The notes beneath the pieces were generated by a model. The model was not told where the DNA came from, searched no databases, and saw only the letters and a list, made by a program, of their open reading frames with translations. From JAHBNG01 sp039028975 (GTDB lineage: Bacteria > Chloroflexota > Anaerolineae > Caldilineales > Caldilineaceae): DNA of 64,000 nt. Position 1 is the stretch's first letter. The number at the start of each line of letters is the position of its first letter. Position numbers and translations under genes: made by a program. Below, in pieces: positions 18,513-27,862 of the stretch. Location: positions 4,070-68,069 of the forward strand of contig JBCCHB010000087.1 in assembly GCA_039028975.1 (NCBI GenBank), given 5' to 3'.

Positions 18513-19754
18513 CTACTGAAATTGCGATTGTCTAAGCAACCGCTGATAAAGCGCTAAGGTTTGTTGGTAGTGGGTAGTAGGGTTATTATGCGTTTCAACG
18601 TGCGCTCTACAATTTTGACCCATGCGAATCAGGTTTTCCCGATTGCTGAGTAAGCTTAGAATCGAAATTTCTAACTGTTGCTGATTCCCTGATTCAAAGA
18701 GCATTCCCGTATGGTTATCCTGAACTAATTCTGGAATTCCTCCGATATTAGCACCTACAACTGGTGTTCCAGAAGCAAATGCCTCGATTACGCTCATCGG
18801 ATTGTTCTCGTACCATTCAGATGGTGTTACCATAAAAGACGCCTTCTGTATTAGAGGTATCAGCTTCTCCTTAGGCAAATGTCCTAAGAAGGTTACATTA
18901 TATATATCGTTATTCCGAACGAAATCCTTCAGGTCATCTTCTAATTCGCCATTTCCGGCTATATAGAGGTGGGATTGGTTGATGTTTTTCATGGCTTGTA
19001 CCAATGTTCTGATCCCTTTTTCTGGGACCAGCCGGCCACAAAAAACGAAGTAGTCTTCTGGCTCATAGCAGGGTGTAAAATCATCTATGTTAATAAAGTT
19101 AGGTAGATGAACGATGGGATTCTGTATCCCATAAGATTCCACCTTTTCTTTCAAAAACTGGCTTGGTGAAATAAAATGGTCCACATGTTTTTCATAGATT
19201 TGCATACCCTTGTGAACGTACGCTTCAACAGCAGCCAAAAAACTAGCTGGCAATGAACCGCGTTTGCATCGGTTGAGCATCACATTGTAGTATCGATGCC
19301 CACGACACTTTTCACAGACCGAATTACCTGAAACGAATGATGTGTTTGGACAGATAAGTTTGTAGTCATGAAGCGTCTGGACAATCGGGATACCGAAACG
19401 CTTAATGGCTGGTAAGATTGATGGGGATGTCTCGTGAGCAATACCATGAATATGGGCGATATCGGGTTGGGTATCTTCGATTAGTTCGGTCACTTTTCGG
19501 TTGGCCTCCCGAGAATAAATGACCCGTTCCATTACTTCTAACTTGGATTTGACACCTCCTTCTTTAAGCTTGGTCGGAAAGTCAATCTGGCTCATGAAAT
19601 AGTCACTATATTTAGATGCCAAATTACGTTCGTCAGACATACAGAAAGGAACCACCGTATGGCCGTTCGCTTCCAAAATTGCAGATAACTCAAAAAAACA
19701 GCGTTCAGCACCCCCGCGCAGGTAATGAAAGCTGTTGCACATTAGTATTTTCAT
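18513..19754 (-). CDS. glycosyltransferase family 4 with internal cysteine cluster
   Basis: 413 residues. The start ILMCNSFHYLRGGAERCFFE is typical of GT4 enzymes acting on sugar-lipid acceptors. The region HDYKLICPNTSFVSGN is followed by CEKCRGHRYYNVMLNRCKRG (~145-170), a cysteine cluster of the kind seen in a subset of these enzymes. The donor side shows FCGRLVPEKGIRTLVQAM and EWYENNPMSVIEAFASGTPV. Its ATG overlaps the stop of the upstream glycosyltransferase (ATGA, 19751-19754), so the two are translationally coupled and probably act in consecutive steps. Confidence 0.87.
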   Translation of the reverse strand: MKILMCNSFHYLRGGAERCFFELSAILEANGHTVVPFCMSDERNLASKYSDYFMSQIDFPTKLKEGGVKSKLEVMERVIYSREANRKVTELIEDTQPDIAHIHGIAHETSPSILPAIKRFGIPIVQTLHDYKLICPNTSFVSGNSVCEKCRGHRYYNVMLNRCKRGSLPASFLAAVEAYVHKGMQIYEKHVDHFISPSQFLKEKVESYGIQNPIVHLPNFINIDDFTPCYEPEDYFVFCGRLVPEKGIRTLVQAMKNINQSHLYIAGNGELEDDLKDFVRNNDIYNVTFLGHLPKEKLIPLIQKASFMVTPSEWYENNPMSVIEAFASGTPVVGANIGGIPELVQDNHTGMLFESGNQQQLEISILSLLSNRENLIRMGQNCRAHVETHNNPTTHYQQTLALYQRLLRQSQFQ

Positions 19755-20950
19755 AATGTTCTTAAATTCTCATCCGGAGCAATATGAGCCTCTACTTGGC
19801 TCGCATTAAGTCCGTTAAGCAGCGCATTTTCTAACTTCTGGCTAGCAGCCTGCCAACTCCATTGAGCAGCTGCCCCTATTGCTGAATCCCCTAAACTTGG
19901 TAATGAATCTTTTTGTTCCCAAATTTGGTGCAGTGTTTGCAATATGACGTCATCACTGACTTCATCTACCCAAAATGCATACTCACCTTGACCTACCACA
20001 TGAGTATGGCAGATATTGGTGGTCGCCAAAATGGGCAATCCTGCAGCCAGATACTCGAAGATTTTAATCGGGCTGGATGCTTCGTATTTGGTATCCCCTG
20101 GTTCTGGCAAAGATGTTACTCCAACATGGGCACGAGCCAACATAGATGGGACTTCGCTGTGGGCAATAGGTTCTAGTAAAGAGATACACCCTTTACTTTC
20201 TTCAACAAACGGTTTTATCTTTTCTTCTTCCGGCCCACTACCAACAAAGGTTAAATTGAAGTTCATTCCTTCCTCATTGGCACGTATGACTGCACGGCAT
20301 AAGGGGATTGGATTCCTTTTCTGTAGTAGAATGCCTAAATACATCAAATGTATAGGCTCGTCTTTTTGTGGCCATCTCCGATTATCTGAAGCTGTTTGAT
20401 AGCGTTTTGGCTCGACCCCAGATGGCCAGATACCCCAAAGTTGCTCCTCAGGAATTTTGATTAATTTGGCCATTTGTGGCGTTATTGTGGTCTGCCCATC
20501 AAATGCAAAAGGCGCTAAAGAGTAGACGAACTGGTAAAATGCCATTCGCAAACGAGCTTTAATGCTTCCTTGTGTAATGTCCATCAGATCCCTTGTATCC
20601 ATAACCAAGAGAGGGCCATCCTTACGGAGAATGGCTCGATATAGAATCAATGGAAGCATCCACAGGGCTGAAATTTGGTGAAATAGGATGAAGTCAGCTT
20701 CGTTAAACTGATTCCACAAGAAACGGAGAACACGGAGGTGGTATAGCGATTGCCCTAAAAAATAGGTATTGGGCCAGGGGAAACAAATAATTTCTGTATC
20801 ATTTACTTGATGATTTCCATCAGGCCCGAAGCCAATTAACTGAACGTCCCAACCAGAATGCCGAAGCTCTCTTGTCGTGACCAGCCAAGTGGCAACGTCT
20901 AAAGTTTCAAATGGATTAATCGTGGATACCCAGATCAAACGTCGGTTCAC
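19751..20950 (-). CDS. glycosyltransferase family 4-like
   Basis: 399 residues starting at GTG with AAGGA seven bases upstream. GT-B pattern: N-terminal LIWVSTINPFETLDVATWLV; C-terminal LMYLGILLQKRNPIPLCRAV and SSPIKIFEYLAAGLPILATT. It forms a two-gene unit with the downstream glycosyltransferase through a 4-bp ATGA overlap. Donor and acceptor are unknown. Repeat copy 5 begins 58 bp upstream of its start. Confidence 0.82.
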   Translation of the reverse strand: MNRRLIWVSTINPFETLDVATWLVTTRELRHSGWDVQLIGFGPDGNHQVNDTEIICFPWPNTYFLGQSLYHLRVLRFLWNQFNEADFILFHQISALWMLPLILYRAILRKDGPLLVMDTRDLMDITQGSIKARLRMAFYQFVYSLAPFAFDGQTTITPQMAKLIKIPEEQLWGIWPSGVEPKRYQTASDNRRWPQKDEPIHLMYLGILLQKRNPIPLCRAVIRANEEGMNFNLTFVGSGPEEEKIKPFVEESKGCISLLEPIAHSEVPSMLARAHVGVTSLPEPGDTKYEASSPIKIFEYLAAGLPILATTNICHTHVVGQGEYAFWVDEVSDDVILQTLHQIWEQKDSLPSLGDSAIGAAAQWSWQAASQKLENALLNGLNASQVEAHIAPDENLRTL

Positions 20951-21008
20951 AATGAGTTCCTTTATACTGTTTACCAGTAAAATTTTCCGACTTTTATCGC
21001 TGGCTATT

Positions 21009-21093
21009 TATACTCAATCCTTGTTTGAAGACCGTAGATTGTTCACTTTGATAAAGCGTAAGAAACCTGCGGTTTCAAAACGACCGCTGTATA
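21009..21093 (+). repeat. dispersed ~85-bp palindromic repeat, copy 5
   Basis: The outer ends TATACTCAATCCTTGTTTG and AAAACGACCGCTGTATA fit the family. The inner stem has changed to ACCGTAGATT / GAAACCTGCGGT, while pairing between the arms is largely kept. The loop is CACTTTGATAAAGCG. It lies between the sulfotransferase stop and the next gene start. Confidence 0.9.
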
Positions 21094-21168
21094 GATGCAT
21101 CGCAAAAATGGAGGACAAATTTTATCTGGATGACTGTTAATTGTTAGAAGACCACAATGTCTTTCTAG

Positions 21169-21198
21169 GGAAGCCTAAGCTTCCGAAGAATCTTTTTT
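21169..21198 (+). terminator. plus-strand hairpin with T-run, antisense to the cluster
   Basis: GGAAGC CTAA GCTTCC forms a perfect 6-bp stem. On the plus strand it is followed by GAAGAATCTTTTTTT. It lies just past the 3' end of the minus-strand sulfotransferase, where no plus-strand gene is visible. It may stop antisense or read-through transcription; on the minus strand no T-run follows. Confidence 0.45.
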
Positions 21199-21216
21199 TC
21201 GGGTGCAGTCTATTCG

Positions 21217-22116
21217 TTATCTCTGCCAAGCTGGTATTTTGCGCTCCAAAAGTCTTTCGATTGCATTGATGTCATCATCAACAAACCGACGCATGGCTTG
21301 GCGTAGAGGTGGGGAAAATTCCGGCTTTTCTTCTAAGGTATTTGATACATAGCTGCGCAATGAGTAACGTATGTTCTGAGGGACATACGTTCGGAGCGAT
21401 TGAAAGAGATCTGTGCTGGTAATTTGACGCACAAACTCGTACTTGAGGTAGGGAACACCAACACTCTTATGATTGTGGGAATCGTCTTGATTGTTAAAGC
21501 CATTGACAGATATATTCAGAAAATCTGCGACCTGAGCGAGTGCGGAATTCTGATCCGCAATATACTCTTCAAAAACTAGAAGTAGAACATTTTCTCGCCC
21601 GAAAAGCTCAATGAATGGCTGAATTTGCATCCCATACCGACTACGATTTAGATATGTTGGATCTTTGAAGATTGCTTGCTCCGGTGCGCTCTTTTCAATA
21701 TTCCGCACAACATTATGGGCATAAAGGGAAACAGCTCTCTCAACTGGGTTGCGCATGATGTAGATTAATTTTAGAGCTGGATTGTAACGATAAAGTCGCT
21801 CATGGACATCTACTACCTCTGGGAAAAAGGTATACATAGTAGAGGCCTCCCCACAAATCTGACCGTTGGCCGGTGTATAGAGGCTATGATACTCATCTAA
21901 TTTGTCTTCCCAATCAACATGGCTATTAAAGAAGCCTGGCTCCTTCTCTTTACAGAAGCATACATCTGGGTGGGCCGCAAGTTGAGCGGCCAAGGTTGTT
22001 GTTCCACATTTTTGTGCGCCCACAATCATGAAATCTACCAATGCTTGGCGCCTATTCGGTGGATTTAGTTCTTCTTCAAGATGCGTATTCGATTCTTGCT
22101 CAATTTGAACAGTCAT
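21217..22116 (-). CDS. sulfotransferase (PAPS-dependent, heparan-sulfotransferase-like)
   Basis: 299 residues. The 5'-phosphosulfate loop GAQKCGTTTLAAQL (~33-46) and the 3'-phosphate-binding motif RNPVERAVSLYAHN (~121-134) are both intact, as is the catalytic-region Lys in the first motif. Family enzymes move sulfate from PAPS to a hydroxyl or amino group of a sugar or polysaccharide. Lying inside the polysaccharide locus, it probably sulfates the repeat unit or finished polymer. It is isolated by repeat copies 5 and 6 on both sides, so it looks like its own transcription unit or a later insertion into the cluster. Confidence 0.88.
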   Translation of the reverse strand: MTVQIEQESNTHLEEELNPPNRRQALVDFMIVGAQKCGTTTLAAQLAAHPDVCFCKEKEPGFFNSHVDWEDKLDEYHSLYTPANGQICGEASTMYTFFPEVVDVHERLYRYNPALKLIYIMRNPVERAVSLYAHNVVRNIEKSAPEQAIFKDPTYLNRSRYGMQIQPFIELFGRENVLLLVFEEYIADQNSALAQVADFLNISVNGFNNQDDSHNHKSVGVPYLKYEFVRQITSTDLFQSLRTYVPQNIRYSLRSYVSNTLEEKPEFSPPLRQAMRRFVDDDINAIERLLERKIPAWQR

Positions 22117-22390
22117 AGTTTTGAACCTTATCTGTAACGCTCAGCCAATTCTTCTTCATCACTGCTAGGCAGCAATAGTCATCATTGCTATTTGAAATTC
22201 TTGATAATGCATCTTCTAACGAAGCTGAGTCGTTACTCAAAAATCGCAGTAGCGTAAAAGTCACACATAGCCCGTTCAGGTAGCACGCCCCCTGCGGTTC
22301 TGCCCTTGTACTTGACTTTTACAGAACTGCCAAAAATCATTACCCCGCAACACCTTCCTCTATAGCTAAAGAACACTCGTTGTGCTCTAC
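22117..22390. other. gap with a long-loop inverted repeat
   Basis: Left part of the 469-bp gap 22117-22585; repeat copy 6 follows at 22391. GTAAAAGTCA (22254-22263) and TGACTTTTAC (22313-22322) form a perfect 10-bp inverted repeat around a 49-nt GC-richer centre. This could be a structured RNA or the remnant of a small element. No gene is supported. From 22476 to 22585 I see only AT-rich sequence. Confidence 0.45.
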
Positions 22391-22475
22391 TATACTCAGC
22401 TCCGTTTGAAAACAGGTGTTTGGTCTCTCTGGTAGAGCTTCGGAAAACACCTGTTTTCAAAACGACCGCAGTATA
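22391..22475 (+). repeat. dispersed ~85-bp palindromic repeat, copy 6 (consensus-like)
   Basis: The copy closest to consensus. Ends TATACTCAGCTCCGTTTG and AAAACGACCGCAGTATA, inner stem AGGTGTTT / AAACACCT, loop CTCTGGTAGAGCTTCGG. It differs at only a few positions from copy 2 at 5391. It lies 110 bp past the stop of the membrane polymerase gene at 22586. Confidence 0.95.
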
Positions 22476-22585
22476 ATAATAATGAATATTATCATTGGCT
22501 CGATAGGAAATTCGCGGAGTTAATCTGTCAGCAACATGGGTTTATCTGAGAAAATGTTCAATTTCATATCAGATTCTTGAAATGC

Positions 22586-23980
22586 CTATTGAATGTTACC
22601 ATTATATACTGGGGACATGGGTGGACTATCTACATGAGCTCTATGACGGAACGTATAACCAACTGCAACCCAATAGAGAATCATAACGATATTTAATCCC
22701 CAAGATTTGGTATACCAAATCCAAAAAGGCCACATGATTGAAAAGAGAAGTAGACCATAACAGAGAATTTTGGCGTATACATCTGTATGGAGGCGAACAT
22801 CATGGTAGAGCTGTAACGAATGGAAGGTTACAAAGATGGCAAGTACACCAATACCAATAAGCCCCAACTCCTGCAATAGGACTAATATACTTGTCCCACC
22901 AGTTGTTCTACCGTAATCACTTTGTATAAGTGCTTGTCCTAGAATACCCAGCGCGGAACTATCAGCACGTGCCCCAATCCCATAGCCAAATAGTAAGGTT
23001 GTACGATCCCGTTGAATTGCATTCCAAGCATAGGTCATGGCAAAACCACGTCCAAAATAGTAAATGCCATCTTCGGTGAGATCTGTATTTTGTAAGTATC
23101 GCTCAGTCGTCTCGAAATCCAAATACTCCTCAAGGCGTCGCGTACCACCAACATCAGCCACAAGTGTATTGTAGAGATAGAGAAAAATTGGAGCCGCTAT
23201 GACAAGTCCAGCTATGATCAAGAGCGCTTGACCAATTTTTCCATTCCGCACAACTTGAATTCCCACGCAGATCAGAGCCAACGCCAGAACTGCCACTGGA
23301 AAGATTTTCATCTCACCCAATACGCTGGATATCACCCCTAATATGATCGCTCCTGTGAGTAACCACCAATTATTTGTAGCTAACCAATGTCCAAATGCTA
23401 TGCAAGCAGCAAGTGCAATCACCATAAAAAGCGGGGCAACACCATGCCGTCCGAAAGTTCCTGCAAGATCATCACCTGGTGCTTGCCCGAGGATGAACTG
23501 AATGCCTTGAAAACCTGTCTCAAATAGAAGCAATCCGAACAGAAAATAGACGTACCGCTTGGGAAAATCAGGCAACCACCCTTGATGAAGGTATGCATAG
23601 ATTCCAATCATAGGGTACTTGAACATTAGCCAGATTCCCCAAGCTGTTGCTTGCCAGCTCTGCTCTTCATGCCATGCAACGGTACCGCCCACAACGGATA
23701 GAGCAATAATGAGTAGAAATGCCGATGGAATTTTGTCAAGCCGCAACATGAGCCAAAGACAATGGCCGATCATGGAAAGAATAATCAGATCGCCAAAGAA
23801 GCGGGCGGGACCTGGCAGAATTCGTTTCCAGATCAGGAATGGCGTAAGTAGATCAGCCACCAATGCTGCTGCGACGAGCAGAGGCAAAAAGCGTAACCAT
23901 GTCTGGAGATGATCCCAGATCGATTGTCGAGGATAACCTTTGAAGATAGATGCCGGATATGGGATTGTAGTCTGTGTCAT
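22586..23980 (-). CDS. Wzy/O-antigen-ligase-type polytopic membrane protein
   Basis: 464 residues, almost entirely hydrophobic helices (about 10-12), with one larger periplasmic loop in the second half (around VADVGGTRRLEEYLDFETTE to FGYGIGARADSSALG) and TYAWNAIQRDR. That layout fits the Wzy_C/O-antigen ligase-polymerase superfamily. It is predicted to join exported repeat units on the outer face of the cytoplasmic membrane. It starts 16 bp after the Wzz/kinase gene stop, with GGGAA before the ATG, so the two are likely co-transcribed; that pairing is usual because Wzz sets the chain length made by Wzy. Confidence 0.75.
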   Translation of the reverse strand: MTQTTIPYPASIFKGYPRQSIWDHLQTWLRFLPLLVAAALVADLLTPFLIWKRILPGPARFFGDLIILSMIGHCLWLMLRLDKIPSAFLLIIALSVVGGTVAWHEEQSWQATAWGIWLMFKYPMIGIYAYLHQGWLPDFPKRYVYFLFGLLLFETGFQGIQFILGQAPGDDLAGTFGRHGVAPLFMVIALAACIAFGHWLATNNWWLLTGAIILGVISSVLGEMKIFPVAVLALALICVGIQVVRNGKIGQALLIIAGLVIAAPIFLYLYNTLVADVGGTRRLEEYLDFETTERYLQNTDLTEDGIYYFGRGFAMTYAWNAIQRDRTTLLFGYGIGARADSSALGILGQALIQSDYGRTTGGTSILVLLQELGLIGIGVLAIFVTFHSLQLYHDVRLHTDVYAKILCYGLLLFSIMWPFWIWYTKSWGLNIVMILYWVAVGYTFRHRAHVDSPPMSPVYNGNIQ

Positions 23981-23996
23981 TGGCTAGTTCCCAGAG

Positions 23997-25538
23997 TTAT
24001 TCCTGGTTTACGACTAGACTAATCATTTTGGCATGGACTGTTTCTAACTGCTTATATGTCGATTGCAGAGATTCTCGGCTAGAATGAGACCTTGCGACAA
24101 CCAATAGGACATTATCCACGAGTGGTACTAGCATGGCGGCATCTGTGACTGAACGCAGAGCAGGTGTATCCAGTAGAATTACATCAGCAACCTCACGTAG
24201 CTGAGCAATTGTCTCTCTCATTTTACTAGAGCCGAGCAATTCAGTTCCCTGAGTTAGTTGACTAAAAAGATCTCGTTCTTGGACAGAGAGAGAACCGACC
24301 AATACCATAGAGCTTGAAATCTGAGTGCCGCTGGGTACAATGCTCAGGCGGGGATATTGAGTCGTAAGCAACATATCATCAATATCCACATCTTTCGTCA
24401 ATATATCGCTCAACCCCTTAGTGTTTGGCACGCTAAAGAGAGTATGAAGTTGTGGATTGTGCAGATTACAGTCGACAACCACTACCCGACGCCCAGATTG
24501 AGCAATAGTTACAGCCAGATTAGCTGTAACGGTTGACTTGCCTTCTTTTTCTTCCGCGCTAGTCACCAGTAGCGATGTTGAAGGTAGATCGCTCGTTGCC
24601 GCCAGCACATTGATTCTCAAGCGTCTGAATGCCTCTAATTGAGGGTAGTTGCGATCCCCATACTGAACCAATTCAAGCGTTCCGCCTGGCTTAGCAGGAA
24701 TTCTACCTACTGTGGCCTGATTCGTTAGCGCTTCAATCTGGTGGGCACTATACAATGTCGTATCCAGATTCTCTAAAACCAAGGCCAATGCAAGTCCACT
24801 AAACAAACCCAGCAATGTACCAAGAATGATATTTAGCTCTTTCCTGGGTTTGGCTGCACTTGATGGCACAATCGCATGCTCAATGATAGAAACTGCATTT
24901 GTGCGCAATGATTCCTCAATTCGCGCGCTCTCATACTGTTCAAGAAGTGTCAAGACTGTGCGTTCCTTAACAGCAATGGATTGACCGAGCGAATCTATCT
25001 GCCTAGAGGTCGTACCATCAGAGGACTTTAAGAGCAAATCATACTCTTCGCGCACCTGGGCGAGTTCATCTTGTGCTTGTGTAAACTGTTCATTTAAGAT
25101 TTCCACTCTTGGTCGCCCACCACCACCGTATAGCTCTAAGCTCTTCGCAATCAAAATCTCCGCCGCTTTGTTTGCCGTGGTACTTGCTAGATTCGGATCC
25201 TTGGCTTCTACCTGGATTCTCATTAGCTCGGTATTGACAATTTTTTCAACTGCTAAGGATGGCAGTTCTGTCAAAGCTAGTTCGGTTCTCAGTTGCCTTC
25301 GTACATTGCCTGACCGAACAATCTGAGAATAGGTATTCATAAGCCGTTCCGTATAGTTAATATCTATACGGCCACCAGATTCAGAGCCAATGGTTGCGAC
25401 CCGGAGAGTAGTGGTGGCTACGTAGATCGGGGCCGCCACATACATCACCGCGGAAGCAATGAAGGCTGCCACCAACGTTGATGTCAGAATAATCCATTTT
25501 CGCCGGTTGATAATCTGCAAGTAGGTACGTAATTCCAC
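23997..25538 (-). CDS. fused Wzz chain-length regulator / BY-kinase-type ATPase
   Basis: 513 residues from a GTG start with GGAG seven bases upstream, just past the stop of the aminotransferase gene. A longer frame would overlap that gene, whereas VELRTYLQIINRRKWIILTS is the usual N-terminus. Wzz domain with TM1 (~16-36), periplasmic coiled region, TM2 (~235-255). The cytoplasmic ATPase has Walker A SAEEKEGKSTVTANLA, A' RRVVVVDCNLHNPQLH and Walker B VILLDTP. The usual C-terminal tyrosine cluster is absent: the tail ends MISLVVNQE. Autophosphorylation control may therefore be lost or moved elsewhere. It should control polymer length together with the adjacent Wzy. Confidence 0.88.
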   Translation of the reverse strand: MELRTYLQIINRRKWIILTSTLVAAFIASAVMYVAAPIYVATTTLRVATIGSESGGRIDINYTERLMNTYSQIVRSGNVRRQLRTELALTELPSLAVEKIVNTELMRIQVEAKDPNLASTTANKAAEILIAKSLELYGGGGRPRVEILNEQFTQAQDELAQVREEYDLLLKSSDGTTSRQIDSLGQSIAVKERTVLTLLEQYESARIEESLRTNAVSIIEHAIVPSSAAKPRKELNIILGTLLGLFSGLALALVLENLDTTLYSAHQIEALTNQATVGRIPAKPGGTLELVQYGDRNYPQLEAFRRLRINVLAATSDLPSTSLLVTSAEEKEGKSTVTANLAVTIAQSGRRVVVVDCNLHNPQLHTLFSVPNTKGLSDILTKDVDIDDMLLTTQYPRLSIVPSGTQISSSMVLVGSLSVQERDLFSQLTQGTELLGSSKMRETIAQLREVADVILLDTPALRSVTDAAMLVPLVDNVLLVVARSHSSRESLQSTYKQLETVHAKMISLVVNQE

Positions 25539-25539
25539 A

Positions 25540-26676
25540 TTAGTCTCCAAGTACAAGTTCAGCATCAGGCTGGCTTTCGCCAATAAATTCGCTGACGGTG
25601 TTAGCCACGTATGAAATTTTTTCTTCTGTTAGCTCCGGATATATAGGTAAGGATAAAATCTTACTGGCGTATTGCTCCGTAACTGGGAAGTCACCAGTCT
25701 TGTATCCTAGCTCTGCATAAGCTGGTTGAAGATGTATTGGAATGGGATAGTGAAGACCCGATGCAATCCCTGCTTCATTCAGACGAGTTTGCAATTCATC
25801 TCGGTTCTCGGTGCAAATAACGTATAGGTGATAGACATGCTCAACGTTTGACGGCTTGCTTGGTAATGTGATGGGCAAGCCAACTAGCTCTTCTGCATAG
25901 ATATCAGCAGCCTTTTGACGACCTTGATTCCAACTGTCTAATTCTGGTAGCTTCACTTTTAGCACTGCCGCCTGCAGCGTATCCAAACGATTATTTTTTC
26001 CTTTAATTGCATGATGATATTTGACAGTTTGGCCCAAATTACGTAATAGCTTTATACGTTCAGCTATATCAGGATCGTTGGTTGTTACAGCACCGCCATC
26101 ACCATATGCACCTAGATTTTTTCCTGGATAGAAGCTAAACGCTGCTGCATTCCCCAAACTACCGGTCCTTCGTCCGTTATACCGTGCACCATGTGCTTGA
26201 CAAGCATCTTCGAAGACAAACAGGTTATGTTTGCGAGCAATGGCCGTGATAGCTTCCATATCTGCCGGTTGACCATAAAGATGTACGGGCAATATAGCTT
26301 TGGTTGCAGGGGTAATCGCTGCTTCAATCTTGGTTGGATCGATGTTGTATGTTTCTGGATCCATATCGACCAATACTGGCTTGGCCCCACAGTTTGAAAT
26401 AGCGAGAGCTGTTGCAATGAAGGTGTTAGCGGCGGTGATGACTTCATCACCTGGACCGATTTCATAGGCAAGCATAATCAGCTCTAATGCAGAATAACCG
26501 GAATCAACACCAATAGCATAGTCGGTCTCGCAATATTCAGCAAATGCATCTTCGAAATCAGCCACTGATTGACCCAGAATAAAATCGGCGCGCTGCATGA
26601 TATCAAGTACAGCTACATTGACGTCTTTACGGATACTTTGGTACTGCGCTTTCAAATCGACAAATGGGACATTCAT
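25540..26676 (-). CDS. DegT/DnrJ/EryC1/StrS sugar aminotransferase (WlbC/WbpE-like)
   Basis: 378 residues, PLP-dependent. Start [16 protein letters not shown], phosphate-binding region [14 protein letters not shown], cofactor aspartate in [12 protein letters not shown] (~155-166) and the Schiff-base lysine in [15 protein letters not shown] (~K186). With the neighbouring dehydrogenase and the acetyltransferase at 29120 it makes a three-enzyme set like WlbA/WlbC/WlbB, which convert a UDP-GlcNAc-uronic acid to its 3-acetamido derivative. Substrate assignment is by context. AGGAAA lies seven bases before the ATG. Confidence 0.9.
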   Translation of the reverse strand: MNVPFVDLKAQYQSIRKDVNVAVLDIMQRADFILGQSVADFEDAFAEYCETDYAIGVDSGYSALELIMLAYEIGPGDEVITAANTFIATALAISNCGAKPVLVDMDPETYNIDPTKIEAAITPATKAILPVHLYGQPADMEAITAIARKHNLFVFEDACQAHGARYNGRRTGSLGNAAAFSFYPGKNLGAYGDGGAVTTNDPDIAERIKLLRNLGQTVKYHHAIKGKNNRLDTLQAAVLKVKLPELDSWNQGRQKAADIYAEELVGLPITLPSKPSNVEHVYHLYVICTENRDELQTRLNEAGIASGLHYPIPIHLQPAYAELGYKTGDFPVTEQYASKILSLPIYPELTEEKISYVANTVSEFIGESQPDAELVLGD

Positions 26677-26716
26677 TATTATTTTCCTGATAGAAATTGG
26701 TAAAAAAGCAAAACAA

Positions 26717-26756
26717 AAAGTGCATACCAGGATTCACTATCACCAATATGCACTTT
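26717..26756 (-). terminator. intrinsic terminator between the dehydrogenase and aminotransferase genes
   Basis: Perfect 10-bp stem (AAAGTGCATA / TATGCACTTT) with a 20-nt loop. On the minus strand it is followed by TTGTTTTGCTTTTTT. Because the genes on both sides belong to one pathway, it may act as a partial terminator or attenuator rather than a full stop. Confidence 0.75.
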
Positions 26757-26794
26757 GGATTTCTTTACGTAAGGATGGATGCAATAAGCGGCTT

Positions 26795-27862
26795 TTATGC
26801 CATAACGAGTTCTTTATGCACGAGGCCATTTTGTGAGTATTTTTCTTGCTCTAGTGCCACTTGCTTGCCATTATTTTCCATAGAGTGTTGCATGGCTTCG
26901 AGAATTTTCACAACCTGGGTACCATTCCGACCATCAGTTAAAGGTGTTTTCCCATCCTGGATACACTCAAGAAAATGTTGACATTGAAGACGAAGTGGTT
27001 CTTCAAATCGAATATAAGGGCTGATCACATCACCATAATGGTACGCGAAGTGAAATTCACCAAACGTTTCAGTGCGACGGATGGCTGTTACACCCTTATC
27101 ATATATTTTAATCTTATCGTGAGGTTCCACATCGTCGTAAATGACCATCTTTTTGCTTCCAACTACGGTAATTCGTCGTGTTTTTAGCGGATCTAGCCAG
27201 CTTGTGCGAATATGGGCAGATATCTTATTGGGGAAATTGAGCCTTCCATAGGCCACATCTTCGATTCCTTCTTGGACACAATCGGAGCCTGTAGCGCTAA
27301 CCGAAATTGGATCTGCGCCAAGAATATGTCGTAGGATGGATATATCATGAGGAGCCAAATCCCATAGAACATTTGCCCTTGTCTGGAAAAGACCTAAGCT
27401 GGCTCGTACGGCATCGATATAATGAATTTCACCGAGTTCGCCTTGATCGATCATTTTCTTCAGTAGTCGTACAGCAGGATTATACTCAAAGGTATGACCA
27501 ACCATGAGGACTAGCCCTTTTTCCACAAAGGCTTTTGTCAGCTTCTCGGCGTCGTCGCTGTTCAGCGTAATCGGCTTTTCGATTTGTGCATGGAGGCCAT
27601 GCTCCATACATTCCATTGCAATTTTGTAGTGAGTATGTGGTGGTGTGGCGATCACAACACCATCAAGTTCTAGATCATAGAAGTCACGATAGTTTTGAGT
27701 TGCAACTTCTATTTGTGGATACCGGGTTGTAATCCGGTCCAATTGGTCTTGCTGCAGATCAGATATTGCCACCAAGTCAGCCTCTGGGATTTCAATAAAG
27801 TTTCTAATTAGATTTGGCCCCCAGTAGCCACAGCCTATTGCTCCGATTCTGAGCTTACTCAT
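26795..27862 (-). CDS. Gfo/Idh/MocA NAD-dependent sugar dehydrogenase (WlbA/WbpB-like)
   Basis: 355 residues. The N-terminal Rossmann fold has LRIGAIGCGYWGPNLIRNF, and the family active-site EKPIT lies near residue 95, followed by VGHTFEYNPAV. The family oxidises a sugar ring carbon. Here that is probably C3 of a UDP-N-acetyl-glucosaminuronate, supplying the ketone used by the aminotransferase downstream. Its ATG shares one base with the stop of the initiating transferase (TAATG), so translation is coupled. Confidence 0.88.
   Translation of the reverse strand: MSKLRIGAIGCGYWGPNLIRNFIEIPEADLVAISDLQQDQLDRITTRYPQIEVATQNYRDFYDLELDGVVIATPPHTHYKIAMECMEHGLHAQIEKPITLNSDDAEKLTKAFVEKGLVLMVGHTFEYNPAVRLLKKMIDQGELGEIHYIDAVRASLGLFQTRANVLWDLAPHDISILRHILGADPISVSATGSDCVQEGIEDVAYGRLNFPNKISAHIRTSWLDPLKTRRITVVGSKKMVIYDDVEPHDKIKIYDKGVTAIRRTETFGEFHFAYHYGDVISPYIRFEEPLRLQCQHFLECIQDGKTPLTDGRNGTQVVKILEAMQHSMENNGKQVALEQEKYSQNGLVHKELVMA

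Noticed and set aside
22233..22460. 75-codon minus-strand frame before the sulfotransferase
   Set aside because: Most of its start lies inside palindrome copy 6 and its end in the long-loop inverted repeat, so it is repeat sequence rather than a gene.
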